Positions 9,275 to 18,000 are shown, counted from the stretch's first letter. The stretch: DNA of 58,286 bases from Burkholderiales bacterium PBB3 (GCA_002256115.1 NKIK01000030.1:1-58286), one strand, 5' to 3'. Notes: generated by a model not told the origin, from the sequence alone. Program-made: numbers and translations.

Positions 9275-11209
9275 TTAGTAAAAAAGAAAATCAAGCGCTT
9301 GCTTGAGCCGATCGATCGTTGTGCTTTGCTTGTCCCATTTCTCCAGCGTCACATCACCGGTGCGAAATTCCCGGTAAATGGACGAGCTGTTCAGCTGGCT
9401 GAACACTGAGGCCAGGTTGGGGTAGGGCTTGAACCAGTCGCCATACCTTGCGCGCAACTCCTTCATGCTGCCTTCACCAACTTGGTCCGCTTCTTGACCC
9501 GCTATTGCGCCTGCTTGAGTTGGAGATGAAGCCGTTTCCTTGCGGTAGGTGTATTGCGGTTCGCGTGGCGTAATCAACATTAACACCGAGCGTTGAAAGT
9601 CATCTGTCTTTTTGGTTGAAAAGAGATACTGAACACCGGGAATATCCTGCAGCAGTGGCACGCCATCGCGCGCGCTACTGGTTTCCTTTTCTGACAAGCC
9701 CCCAAGGACCAATGTCTCACCAAACTCCATGACCACATTGGCGTTGACCATGATCTTGGAAGTTTCCAGCTTGTAGGTGTAAGTCACATCCGAGCTGGGG
9801 GGCTTTAAGAAAGTGCGTTGGGCATCGACCGTCAGGCGGATTTTGTTGCCGCTCAAAAAGGTGGGCAAGATACTGAGTTTGACACCAATTTCTTTCTCAA
9901 TTTGTACCGAACTCCCGCCTACATTGCCAGTTGAAACGACGGCAGCGTTCAAGGTGGAGCCAGAGAAAAATTCCGACCGGACACCATTGAGCGCCGCCAA
10001 GGTAGGGCGGGCAAGTACCTCATTGAGGTTGGCATTGGAATTGACAATATTGAGCGAATAAGAAAGTGCAGGAATGCTAATGGCCCGGGTCAACGCCGTG
10101 GTTGTGGCGTTGGTGCTATCAAGACCAGGCTGTGCTGATTCGTTGGATGTAAAGATCTTCGAAAAGGCTGGCCCGCCATTCCCGCCAAACTGGAGGGTGA
10201 GTGCATTAAGCAGGTTCACGCCCTTGCGGGTACTCAGCGAGTCTTCGGTGCGCATGATCACGACATCGACCAGCACCATGCGGCGGGCGTTGGTGTCATC
10301 CGGATTCACCGCGCCCTGCCCCGGCTGGCTAGGTAATCCACTTTGGATACCCTGATCCTGAAAGCCCCCCTGCTGCACGCTAATGCCGTAAGGACTCAAT
10401 GGCTGCCCCTGCGTGCGGATCATGGCCGGATTGGCGGCCTGTGCAAGTGCCACGCTGGGAACCGCACTTGTGGTGCTGTTGCGGTGCACCACCGCCCAAT
10501 GACTGACACGCTGCTGCAGGCGCGCCAGCTCAGGCGCGGGTGGTTGCGACTCTTTGTAAAGCGCCAGCCACTTCGCGGCCTCAAGGGGCTGGTTAATGGC
10601 CGCGCTAACCAAAGCCGACAAGCGCAGTACGAAAGGGTCGGCCGGGCTGAGCACGCGCAAACGTTCCAGACAGGCGGCGGCCGTTACCGGATCGCCTGCA
10701 TAGTAGGCAGCCGCTACTAGGCGCAACAAAACCTCCTGGTCTTCACCCAAAGCCAGCAGCACAGCAGCCCACTCCTGCTGAGCGGCAGAAAAGTTGCGCT
10801 TCTCAAAATACATCGTCCCCAAAAAGTAATGGGCAATCCAGTTGGACTCATCAAACTGCACGGCCAGCAAGTAGCCCTGTTCCGCGAGGGCAAACTTTTG
10901 GGTATCACCGCGCTGAGCCATCTGGTGGTAAGCAAAGGCGTTGAAAAACTGAAGATACGAGTTGGACGGGTCTAGTTTGAGGGCTGCGTTCAATTGCTGC
11001 GAGCCTTCGTCCAGGCGGTCTTCCCCCACTAGCGTCAGCGCCTGGCGCAGGGCCTGGCGTGACTCGGAGTCCACCCTGGCTTCTGGCATGGCCTTGAGCA
11101 AACGCGACAAATCGGCTTGCAGCGCATTCGGTGCTGCCAACGCGCTGCCAAGCAAGCACAACGACATTGCCATCGCCAAGCTCGTGCGTTTAAACACTTT
11201 TGTTTTCAT
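9275..11209 (-). CDS. TPR-containing secretin (type II/III secretion outer-membrane channel family)
   Basis: A 644-residue exported protein: signal peptide 1-25 (LAMAMSLCLLGSALA), a TPR-like helical region about 34-225, a Gln/Pro/Ser linker, then a secretin domain from about residue 310 to 545. The secretin part shows the conserved opening (MVLVDVVIMRTEDS), the GETLVLGGLSEKET strand and the family signature VPLLQDIPGVQYLFS followed by VLMLITPRE. Secretins oligomerise into outer-membrane gates for type II secretion, type III secretion and type IV pili. Canonical N0/N1 ring domains are not obvious; TPRs stand in their place. No ATPase, pseudopilin or inner-membrane platform gene is adjacent, so it is an orphan secretin. 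It sits between exoprotein genes, which suggests it serves them. Confidence 0.85.
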   Translation of the reverse strand: MKTKVFKRTSLAMAMSLCLLGSALAAPNALQADLSRLLKAMPEARVDSESRQALRQALTLVGEDRLDEGSQQLNAALKLDPSNSYLQFFNAFAYHQMAQRGDTQKFALAEQGYLLAVQFDESNWIAHYFLGTMYFEKRNFSAAQQEWAAVLLALGEDQEVLLRLVAAAYYAGDPVTAAACLERLRVLSPADPFVLRLSALVSAAINQPLEAAKWLALYKESQPPAPELARLQQRVSHWAVVHRNSTTSAVPSVALAQAANPAMIRTQGQPLSPYGISVQQGGFQDQGIQSGLPSQPGQGAVNPDDTNARRMVLVDVVIMRTEDSLSTRKGVNLLNALTLQFGGNGGPAFSKIFTSNESAQPGLDSTNATTTALTRAISIPALSYSLNIVNSNANLNEVLARPTLAALNGVRSEFFSGSTLNAAVVSTGNVGGSSVQIEKEIGVKLSILPTFLSGNKIRLTVDAQRTFLKPPSSDVTYTYKLETSKIMVNANVVMEFGETLVLGGLSEKETSSARDGVPLLQDIPGVQYLFSTKKTDDFQRSVLMLITPREPQYTYRKETASSPTQAGAIAGQEADQVGEGSMKELRARYGDWFKPYPNLASVFSQLNSSSIYREFRTGDVTLEKWDKQSTTIDRLKQALDFLFY

Positions 11210-11280
11210 TCCGTTTTTTCAATTACCAGACAACAACCATAGACTCACAACCAGTTGTGAGAGAACTGAGCGGACTTGAA

Positions 11281-12966
11281 CTAGCTACTACACCCTACGG
11301 CGGATTTAATGCCGTTGGCAGCCTTATCCCAAAAACTCGGCGAGCCTGGCTTTTTCGTGATGAAGTCAAACACGTAATACCCCGCATCAAACAGCGATGT
11401 GCCTTGATTGACGACCAGATTGCCATCGGTTTGTAGCCGCATAAAGTAGTTGTTCACCGCTGCCTGAGGCATCACGCAATACAGAACTCCCAAATTCTTA
11501 CTCGGACTGGTTCCCTTGTAGACGCACAGGCGACCATCGCCTTGCATGGTGATGAAGGCCCCCTCAGGCGGCGCTTTCAAGGAGCCGGCATTGATGTTGC
11601 CAGGCAGCAGTTGGAACGACCAGAGATTTGCACCTCCACCCGCTTGGGCACCGTTATTGGCGGGATAGACCGCAAAATTTCCGTCGTTTTGCAGGATGGC
11701 GATCTTGTTGCCCGTTCGCGAAACCAGCTTTTCGTTCACACCCAACCAATCCCCCGAGCGCATCACCTCTTTGCCGTTGGCCGATTTGGCTGCGCCCATC
11801 GGTATAGTGTTGGTGATCAACCCTGCTGCTGAGCCCTTGACCAGAAAGTGTGTCATGAGGGCTGGAACATCCATTGACGCGCGGCCACACTGATCGCTCC
11901 CGGTTTTAGGAATCACGAGCGTCGGATCTTTGCAGACGCTCGGATTGCTACGCACATAAAACTCCGGGTCAAACAAAGCCAGTCGCGGATCGGAAAAAAC
12001 GCCTTTGTCAAACCAGCGCGTGTCGCTTGCGTCCGAGTCTTTAAGCGCTCCGTTAGCACCACCCATGCCGATGTAATGCTGGAGGTATTTTTTGTAGTTA
12101 TCGCCGTACAGGGTCGCCAAGAGCGGATAGCGCGCACCCATCGCAGCAAAGCTGATACTGTTGTTGGGATCTCGTCCCTCTTTAATGCCGTTATTGATGA
12201 AGTGGTCCCACGTTTGGTCCATGCGCATCGCGTCGCGCACATCGGGATTCTTGTGGTAGTAGAAGTCCGGATTGAACAGCGCCCTGATGGCGCTATCGGG
12301 AACGCTTGAATACACAAGGAGGTAGTCCACACCTTCGACGCCTGGAAACGTCAATGCCTTCCCCTCAAATTGGCGAAGGTCGTAGACCTTGCCCTGCCAC
12401 TGGACGTTGACGGCGACGAGCTTAGCTTTGTTAGGCGCGGGGTCGTTGCCGAAAAACTTGTTCATATCTGGTGGAACGTACACGTATCCGTTCACCATCC
12501 CTTTGCGAATAGTGTTCACCGCTGCCTCCGTTGCCGGGGCACCGTCAAGGCCATACCAAGCTGCCTGCACGTTCACATTGCCAGCATCAGGCGCCGGCAA
12601 ATAGGTCACGCCGTAGCTGCCCGGATACACGAAGTTGCTCCCCTCGTTTTGGCGAAGGTTTAAGACCTTGCCGTTATGAACCACCTGCACCGCTAATGTC
12701 TTGGGAACACCAGGGAAGGGGTCGCCGCCGAGCACATCGCTCATATTGCTCGGAATCATCAACACACCGTTGACCACGGAACTGCGCAGCGTGTCCACCA
12801 CCAGTTTGTTTCCGACCTTATTGACGTTCTTGGCTTCGGTGCCGTACCACGCCGCATTGATCGTTAAAGTGCCGCCCTGTGCTGCCGCATTCGTACCGCA
12901 GAGCCCCGCGCCTAAAGTCAGCACCATACTGATCGCACCAAGCGCTTTCACAAAAAAATTGTTCAT
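11281..12966 (-). CDS. secreted multidomain protein with bulb-lectin-like C-terminus
   Basis: A 561-residue exported protein. I use the ATG at 12966 because AAGGA lies 6-10 nt upstream and the signal peptide (ALGAISMVLTLGAGLCGTNA, then AAAQ) follows directly. Residues about 30-195 are two tandem homologous repeats (NAAWYG...VVNGVLMIP...GDPFPG and QAAWYG...MVNGYVYVP...NDPAP). They resemble, tentatively, DUF3395-type domains. Next come two copies of an NPDV-type motif (FNPDFYYHKNPDV with HFINNGIKEGRDP, and FDPEFYVRSNPSV) seen in many large exoproteins. The C-terminal third carries three Q/L-x-D-G-x-(F/L)-x-V-Y-like repeats (ILQNDGNFAVYP, MQGDGRLCVYK, LQTDGNLVVNQ) typical of B-type mannose-binding lectins. 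A carbohydrate-binding adhesin or matrix protein is likely. The ligand is unknown. Confidence 0.75.
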   Translation of the reverse strand: MNNFFVKALGAISMVLTLGAGLCGTNAAAQGGTLTINAAWYGTEAKNVNKVGNKLVVDTLRSSVVNGVLMIPSNMSDVLGGDPFPGVPKTLAVQVVHNGKVLNLRQNEGSNFVYPGSYGVTYLPAPDAGNVNVQAAWYGLDGAPATEAAVNTIRKGMVNGYVYVPPDMNKFFGNDPAPNKAKLVAVNVQWQGKVYDLRQFEGKALTFPGVEGVDYLLVYSSVPDSAIRALFNPDFYYHKNPDVRDAMRMDQTWDHFINNGIKEGRDPNNSISFAAMGARYPLLATLYGDNYKKYLQHYIGMGGANGALKDSDASDTRWFDKGVFSDPRLALFDPEFYVRSNPSVCKDPTLVIPKTGSDQCGRASMDVPALMTHFLVKGSAAGLITNTIPMGAAKSANGKEVMRSGDWLGVNEKLVSRTGNKIAILQNDGNFAVYPANNGAQAGGGANLWSFQLLPGNINAGSLKAPPEGAFITMQGDGRLCVYKGTSPSKNLGVLYCVMPQAAVNNYFMRLQTDGNLVVNQGTSLFDAGYYVFDFITKKPGSPSFWDKAANGIKSAVGCSS

Positions 12967-12993
12967 GATTTTTCCTTTGTTCAATCGCGTGGG

Positions 12994-14007
12994 TTATTTG
13001 GCTTTGTCGCAGGTGTCATAGGCATACGACGCGCCCGCTCCGACCAGGCCGGTGGGATCAAGCAACCCGGCCAGTTGTGCGCTCAATCGGGCTATATCGA
13101 CTTCGGTCACGTCATCAGCAAGGATTCCGGCCATCAGCGTGCCTCCCGTATAGCCCGCAGAGCCAGCGGTCCCAGCCACTGTCGCCGCACTCTTCGCCGC
13201 GTCAATCGCGGCTTTGTTGGCAGCGTAGAGCTCCTTCATCCTGTTGAGCGCAGCCGTTAACCCCGGAATTTTCGAGGCATTTGCGGGTGTAGTGGCCGCA
13301 GCCGATGTACCTAGCGTCGCGACCAGCGTCCCGACCTGGATCGCCGACATGCCGGTCGCACTGACTTGGCTGAAGGTGGTGCTCGCACAGGCATTGCTGT
13401 TTCTTGCGCACCCCATGCCGCAACCCACCCATCCTGCTGGACACTGGCCCCAACACACCGGACCAATGCCCGAATAGTTGGGCTTGCACTTCGAATAACA
13501 CAGGCCCGCATCTTTGTCCTTGCTGGCGTCACACACGGTGGGCGCATTGCCGATGCCGCGGTCATAGATTTGTCGCGACAGATCAAGGCCACTGGCTGCA
13601 GGGCCGGAGATCATGGCCTCGTACCCGGCAGGCACGGGTGGCGTGTTCAGGCCGCACAAGAGCCCTGCGTTGGTGTACCCGCTAGGACAAGTAGTTCGCG
13701 CGTTGCACACATCGACCGTTGCGGACACCAGTAGCGGTTTGTCGACGTGGCAAGTTAATCCTGTGTTGACGTAGCCGCCCGGGCATTTCCGCAAGCACAT
13801 TGTCACCGCGCCGTCCCAGCCCTGTTTGCACGGCGTGTAGCACATGCCCACTTCCAGATTGCGGCCACCGGTGCAACCTTGAGGAATAGTGCCAACGCCG
13901 CGTCCCTCGCTACCACGCCAGCAAAAGTCTGCTGCTATTACTTGCGTCGCCAAAAGCAGCATCGCTACTGCGGCAAAAAAGTACTTGTAAATGCGTTGTC
14001 GATACAT
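12994..14007 (-). CDS. secreted Cys-rich protein with duplicated C-x3-C-x10-C motif
   Basis: I do not recognise a named family. The 337-residue product has a signal peptide (FFAAVAMLLLATQVIA-AD). Eighteen cysteines fall in the N-terminal ~210 residues and one near the C-terminus. Two segments share the exact spacing C-x3-C-x10-C-x3-C-x10-C, one starting CYTPCKQGW and one CYSKCKPNY, with CPGGY/CPAGW inside; a related half-copy lies between them (CPSGYTNAGLLC). The C-terminal half is Ala/Gly/Ser/Thr-rich and ends with a D-P-T-G-containing segment before the last Cys. Such a protein needs oxidative folding, which fits the DsbA-like gene immediately upstream (44 nt). A disulfide-rich structural or effector exoprotein is the likely role. 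Confidence 0.7.
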   Translation of the reverse strand: MYRQRIYKYFFAAVAMLLLATQVIAADFCWRGSEGRGVGTIPQGCTGGRNLEVGMCYTPCKQGWDGAVTMCLRKCPGGYVNTGLTCHVDKPLLVSATVDVCNARTTCPSGYTNAGLLCGLNTPPVPAGYEAMISGPAASGLDLSRQIYDRGIGNAPTVCDASKDKDAGLCYSKCKPNYSGIGPVCWGQCPAGWVGCGMGCARNSNACASTTFSQVSATGMSAIQVGTLVATLGTSAAATTPANASKIPGLTAALNRMKELYAANKAAIDAAKSAATVAGTAGSAGYTGGTLMAGILADDVTEVDIARLSAQLAGLLDPTGLVGAGASYAYDTCDKAK

Positions 14008-14051
14008 GGTCGTTCCCTCTGTTTAAGTTAGTTAACGTGATTGCGGTGGAA

Positions 14052-14897
14052 TTACTTTTTTGGCCGCGCGGCTTTGATCATTTGCCGCATCGTTTCAATG
14101 TCGATGGCACCCGGCGCGATGGTGTCGCCAATCACGAAGCCCGGCGTGCCTGTGATACCTAAAGGCACAGACATGGCGAGGTTGGCTTCAAGCTCGGCTT
14201 TGATGTCCGGGCTCAGCATGTCTTGGCGCAATTTCGCGGCGTCGATACCGTGTTTTTCGACCAGCGCGAAGACTGTCGCCTCGTCAAGCGCCTCGGCGCT
14301 CATCAATGCGTCGTGAAACACATCGTACTTGCCCTGCTTTGCTACGGCCAATGCGACTTGTGCTGCGAAGATTGAATCGGGTCCAAGCACAGGCAGTTGT
14401 TTGAATACCACGCGCACATTCGGATCGGTCTTCAAAATCTCGTGCAACACCGGCGAGACCCGCTTGCAGTAACTGCACTTGAAATCGAAGAATTCAACAA
14501 TGGTTACGTCTGCTTTGGGATTGCCTTGGCTGGGTGATAGTGGCGCGTTCAGCAAGTCCTTGCGCATGGTACTCAAGGTTGCCTTGCTCTTGGCCACGGC
14601 CACCTCCGCATCCTGCTTCTGCAAGACCACAATGGCCTCACGAATGATCGCGGGCTTGCTCAACAAATAATCCCGGATCACCGCTTCAATTTGCACGGTT
14701 TGCTGCTTGTTTAGCGGCGGGGGTGGCGTTGCCTCTTTGGCGGACGCAACCTGTATGGCGGGGGCTACCAGCGCCAACGCGAGCAAAGCTGTGCGCACGT
14801 ACGCAGCGACGCTGCGGTGAATGCCATAGCGCGAGGACGCAGTCCTTCGATCGACAGCAATAGATGTTCTTGAAAAATGGCGCGTGTTAAACAGCAT
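14052..14897 (-). CDS. DsbA-family thiol:disulfide oxidoreductase
   Basis: A 281-residue exported protein with a thioredoxin fold interrupted by a helical insert, as in DsbA/Com1-type oxidoreductases. The active site is C-S-Y-C in VEFFDFKCSYCKRVSP, and the cis-Pro loop is TGTPGFVIGD. Before the fold is a helical segment (YLLSKPAIIREAI) typical of this subgroup. The hydrophobic core of the signal peptide (ALLALALVAPAIQVASA) begins only about residue 37, so the true start may be a later GTG near YVRTALLAL; the ATG at 14897 is kept as the outermost reasonable start. It probably introduces disulfides into the Cys-rich protein encoded 44 nt downstream. Confidence 0.85.
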   Translation of the reverse strand: MLFNTRHFSRTSIAVDRRTASSRYGIHRSVAAYVRTALLALALVAPAIQVASAKEATPPPPLNKQQTVQIEAVIRDYLLSKPAIIREAIVVLQKQDAEVAVAKSKATLSTMRKDLLNAPLSPSQGNPKADVTIVEFFDFKCSYCKRVSPVLHEILKTDPNVRVVFKQLPVLGPDSIFAAQVALAVAKQGKYDVFHDALMSAEALDEATVFALVEKHGIDAAKLRQDMLSPDIKAELEANLAMSVPLGITGTPGFVIGDTIAPGAIDIETMRQMIKAARPKK

Positions 14898-14906
14898 GAA
14901 ATCGTT

Positions 14907-15194
14907 CTATTGGGGTGTAACTATGGGCGTGAATATCGTGTCAAGATAGTGGGAATGGTGGCGTTCTTCTGCCTTGTCAGGCACTTGCGCCGGAGCCGCT
15001 TGCGGCACCCGGACGGGGGCTTGCACGGGTGGCTTCGGGGCGCAGTTCACGGGGCAGTTGCGCAGGGCTTGCTGCGCTTGCACGGACATGGCGCTGAGGC
15101 ACAGTGCCCCAACGATGTTGCGCGCAGGTTGCAGCAAAAAGTACCCCTTTTTGGGTACATAACGGGGGAGGTAGCTGGATAGTTCACTGGACAT
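14907..15194 (-). CDS. possible small exported Pro-rich protein
   Basis: A 95-codon frame with ATG at 15194 lies 9 nt upstream of the DsbA gene. It encodes a hydrophobic segment (NIVGALCLSAMSVQAQ) that could be a signal peptide ending at AQA, then a Cys pair (CPVNC), a Pro/Ala/Val-rich stretch and a charged tail (DKAEERHHSHYL). No clear ribosome-binding site precedes the ATG, and a different start is possible. It may be the first gene of the exported-protein operon, or non-coding leader; I cannot decide from one sequence. Confidence 0.4.
   Translation of the reverse strand: MSSELSSYLPRYVPKKGYFLLQPARNIVGALCLSAMSVQAQQALRNCPVNCAPKPPVQAPVRVPQAAPAQVPDKAEERHHSHYLDTIFTPIVTPQ
15141..15158. promoter_or_regulatory. 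GTACCC-N6-GGGTAC inverted repeat
   Basis: Perfect 6 bp arms separated by 6 nt (CTTTTT) lie about 115 bp upstream of the response-regulator start and at the 5' end of the exported-protein operon. It could be a regulator site or a leader hairpin; if the small frame at 14907-15194 is real, it falls inside that gene. Confidence 0.3.
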
Positions 15195-15231
15195 GCTGCG
15201 CAGTTTGCCCCCCGGGTTGTGCTTTGACCAT

Positions 15232-15245
15232 AGTCAATATTGACT
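15232..15245. promoter_or_regulatory. 14 bp perfect palindrome between divergent transcription units
   Basis: AGTCAATATTGACT lies in the 81 bp between the exported-protein operon (minus strand) and the response-regulator/kinase pair (plus strand), 31 bp before the response-regulator ATG. A LuxR-type regulator binds as a dimer to such short symmetric sites, so this is a reasonable candidate for autoregulation and for control of the divergent operon. Only symmetry and position support it. Confidence 0.5.
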
Positions 15246-15275
15246 GGTAGCCACCACCCGGCTCTGCGGTGTCTA

Positions 15276-15905
15276 ATGCCTGCAATGATGCCAACCCGCC
15301 TATTGCTGATCGACGACCACACCCTGTTCCGATCGGGCATGCGCCTGGTCTTGCAAGGAGGCATTCCCGATGTTGAGGTGCTGGAAGCCGCGTCTTTAGA
15401 GCAAGCGGTGCGCGAAATGGATTTGCCGCCCGCCCTGGTGTTGCTGGATATTCAATTGACGGGTGTTAACGGTCTTGAAGGGCTGGGGCTGCTGCGCAAG
15501 CGCTGGCCCGGGGTGCCGGTGGTGATGTTGTCGTCTACCCTGGAGAAAGACACCATCCGCCAGGCACTGGCTTTGGGTGCTGCTGCATTTGTCTCAAAAG
15601 CCGACACGGCAGAAAAAATCATTCAGGTGGTGCGCCTCCATTTGGCGGAACCATTGACACAACAGAGTGCAAACCCTGCTAAAAGTACGAAGCTGGCCGA
15701 ACCCACTCATGCACGTCTAACGCCGCGGCAGTGCGAAGTGCTGGATCTTTTGTGCGAAGGCTTGTCTAACAAAGTCATTGCCAGGCGTATGAACCTTTCC
15801 GAATTTACGGTGCGTGGGCATGTACAGGCCGTGCTGGGCCTGCTGGGTGTCAACAGCCGATCTCAGGCGACTTTTGCTGCCCGCAGCATTGGATTGATCG
15901 GTTGA
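15276..15905 (+). CDS. NarL/LuxR-family response regulator
   Basis: A 209-residue regulator with an N-terminal receiver domain (acidic pocket IDDH at 12-15, phospho-acceptor Asp58 in LVLLDIQL, Ser-Lys near FVSKAD) and a C-terminal LuxR-type helix-turn-helix (LTPRQCEVLDLLCEGLSNK, then the recognition-helix region LSEFTVRGHV). The start could also be ATG 15285 or 15288; 15276 is the first in-frame ATG after a poor TTG. Its stop overlaps the start of the histidine kinase gene (TTGA), so the pair is translationally coupled. It probably controls the divergent exported-protein operon. Confidence 0.9.
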   Translation: MPAMMPTRLLLIDDHTLFRSGMRLVLQGGIPDVEVLEAASLEQAVREMDLPPALVLLDIQLTGVNGLEGLGLLRKRWPGVPVVMLSSTLEKDTIRQALALGAAAFVSKADTAEKIIQVVRLHLAEPLTQQSANPAKSTKLAEPTHARLTPRQCEVLDLLCEGLSNKVIARRMNLSEFTVRGHVQAVLGLLGVNSRSQATFAARSIGLIG

Positions 15906-17656
15906 AGACCCGCGTGTCACCCAATTTTTTGCGGCTCGCCAAGGGCCGCGTGCTGACAGAACAGGTGCGCATGCTGTGCGGCAATGTGGGCAGCTCCGTG
16001 ATTCCAACGCTCTTGCTCGTAGGTTTGCTGTTTGGGGTGCTCAGTACGGAAGCCAACCGGTTGGGGCTGGGTGTGTGGTCTGTGGCCACGGTTCTCTCCA
16101 AACTCGCGAACTGGATGCATGCGCGGCATCAATTGACGCGTAACGCTGAGGCCTTGGACGCTCCTCGTCTTGTGTGGGAGCTCGTGGCTCTGAATGCACT
16201 GGACGGTGCCATTTGGGGATCGTTGGCGTGGTTTGCGCTGGATAGCCATAACCTGGCGGCCAGTGTGCTGACCATCGCAGTGTTGACCGGCGTGGCTTCA
16301 AATTCAATGTCACTTTTGGCACCGGTGCTGCCGGTTTATGTGGCCTTCGTTTTTACCGAAATGGTCATTGGTGTCAGCAAGCTCTTTTTGATAGACGCCC
16401 CGGGCTACCAGGCGCTGGGGTATGCCGGGTTTTTGTATTTTCCAATCATGGTGGGCCAATGCGTTAACAACGCACGCGTCGCCAAAGACTCCATTGTTTT
16501 GCGCTTCGAAAACATCGATTTGATCGAAATTGCCGAGCGCGCGCGCAAGGAGGCGGAGCAAGCCAACATGGCCAAATCCACTTTTTTGGCAGCCGCAAGC
16601 CACGATCTGCGCCAGCCCATTCATGCGCAGGGACTCTTTTTAGAAGCGCTGGCACAAACCGAATTGACAAGCCACCAATGCGCGGTACTTGCAAGTGCGC
16701 GCTCTGCGTCGGTAGCGTCGGGGGAAATGCTCAACACCTTGCTGGATTTTTCCCGCATTGAGGCCGGTGTCGTGCAGCCGTTTCTGCAGCCTTTTGAATT
16801 GCAAGCGCTGCTGCACACCATTGAGAACGATCTTGCCTCCAGTGCGGATGCCAAGGGCCTGGTTTACCGCTCCCGGGAAACAAACGCAGTGGTGCACTCC
16901 GATGGCACGCTGGTGGAGCTGATTTTGCGCAACTTGGTATCCAACGCGATTCGCTACACAGAAAAGGGCGGCGTGCTGGTGGGCTGCCGGCTGCGCGGCG
17001 ACCACGTATCGGTCGAGATTTGGGACACCGGCCCCGGCATTGCCCCCAAGTACCGCCGCGCTATTTTTCAGGAATTCCACCAACTGGGCAACCCTGAGCG
17101 GGATCGGCGCAAAGGACTGGGTTTGGGGTTGGCCATCGTGGAGGGGCTCACCCGTGCGCTAGGTCACCGTTTGAGCATGCATTCGGTCGTTGGCAGAGGT
17201 AGCGTGTTCAAGCTGGATCTTCCACTCAGCCAGAGTGCGGTCAACCAAGACCAATGGGCGGCGTGGTCCAAAGAAGACTGCCTTAAAGGGCTTCGGGTTC
17301 TGGTGATTGATGACGACGAAGCGGTGCGATCAGGGATGGTTTTCTTGTTGCAAAGCTGGGGATGCCATTGCGATGCCGCAGGCAGCATCAGCGAGGCACT
17401 GGCTCTGGCAAGCGCGAATCCCCCGGATATCGTGATCAGCGACTACCGCCTGCGCGAGCAAAGCACTGGCAGCGATGCCATTGCCGCAGTGCGAAGGCTG
17501 CTTGGCAACGAAGTCTCGGCCTTGCTGATCACCGGAGACACCGCCCCAGAACGGCTGCGTGAGGCGCTCGCCAGTGGCATGCCGCTTTTGCACAAGCCGG
17601 TGACACCGGATCGCTTACGCCTGGCAATCGAGACGAGTTTGAACACCGCGCTCTGA
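15902..17656 (+). CDS. hybrid sensor histidine kinase with C-terminal receiver
   Basis: A membrane kinase of up to 584 residues. The N-terminal ~190 residues are a multi-span membrane region without a recognisable ligand-binding loop. Then come a HisKA domain with the phospho-acceptor His in AAASHDLRQP, and an HATPase domain with N box (NLVSNAIRYTEKGG), G1 (DTGPGIAP) and G2 (GLGLGLAIVEGL). A receiver domain (VLVIDDDEAVRSG, Asp in IVISDYRL) forms the C-terminus. The start is uncertain: TTG at 15902 gives overlap with the regulator gene, GTG at 15914 and ATG at 15971 are alternatives. It is the evident partner of the LuxR-type regulator; the internal receiver may serve as a phosphate sink. Confidence 0.9.
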   Translation: MKTRVSPNFLRLAKGRVLTEQVRMLCGNVGSSVIPTLLLVGLLFGVLSTEANRLGLGVWSVATVLSKLANWMHARHQLTRNAEALDAPRLVWELVALNALDGAIWGSLAWFALDSHNLAASVLTIAVLTGVASNSMSLLAPVLPVYVAFVFTEMVIGVSKLFLIDAPGYQALGYAGFLYFPIMVGQCVNNARVAKDSIVLRFENIDLIEIAERARKEAEQANMAKSTFLAAASHDLRQPIHAQGLFLEALAQTELTSHQCAVLASARSASVASGEMLNTLLDFSRIEAGVVQPFLQPFELQALLHTIENDLASSADAKGLVYRSRETNAVVHSDGTLVELILRNLVSNAIRYTEKGGVLVGCRLRGDHVSVEIWDTGPGIAPKYRRAIFQEFHQLGNPERDRRKGLGLGLAIVEGLTRALGHRLSMHSVVGRGSVFKLDLPLSQSAVNQDQWAAWSKEDCLKGLRVLVIDDDEAVRSGMVFLLQSWGCHCDAAGSISEALALASANPPDIVISDYRLREQSTGSDAIAAVRRLLGNEVSALLITGDTAPERLREALASGMPLLHKPVTPDRLRLAIETSLNTAL

Positions 17657-17702
17657 GGGGCGAGGCGCTGGTGCTGAACTGGTGGAGCGTGCGTGTCTCT
17701 GT

Positions 17703-17764
17703 GCCAAATCGGCTGTTGAAGCCGTGGATATTGCGGGTGCGGGAGCTACTTATTCAATAGCAAA
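17703..17764 (+). repeat. diverged copy of the ~60 bp dispersed repeat
   Basis: The stretch shares CAAATCGGC, GCCGTGGATA, TGCGGGAGC and AATAGCAAA in order with the better conserved copies near 30.3, 31.6 and 32.1 kb, with small insertions. It lies just after the histidine kinase gene. Confidence 0.55.
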
Positions 17765-18000
17765 TGTGGCGCTCCTTATTCCGAATGGACGGAACCCGGC
17801 TTGGCGGAGCCCAACCAAAATGCTGCTAGACCAACCCTCAAGATAGGCGGCAGCACAATGGCAACCCTGATACCAGCATTAGGCGCGTGCGTATCCCGCA
17901 GAGAGTGAACCAAACCGTGGGAGGCAAAAGGCGCTGCGTTTGCTTCCCCGGAGGCAGGCCTCTGCTGGGCGGAGTACCTTTGCAACCAATTGGAGGTGCC

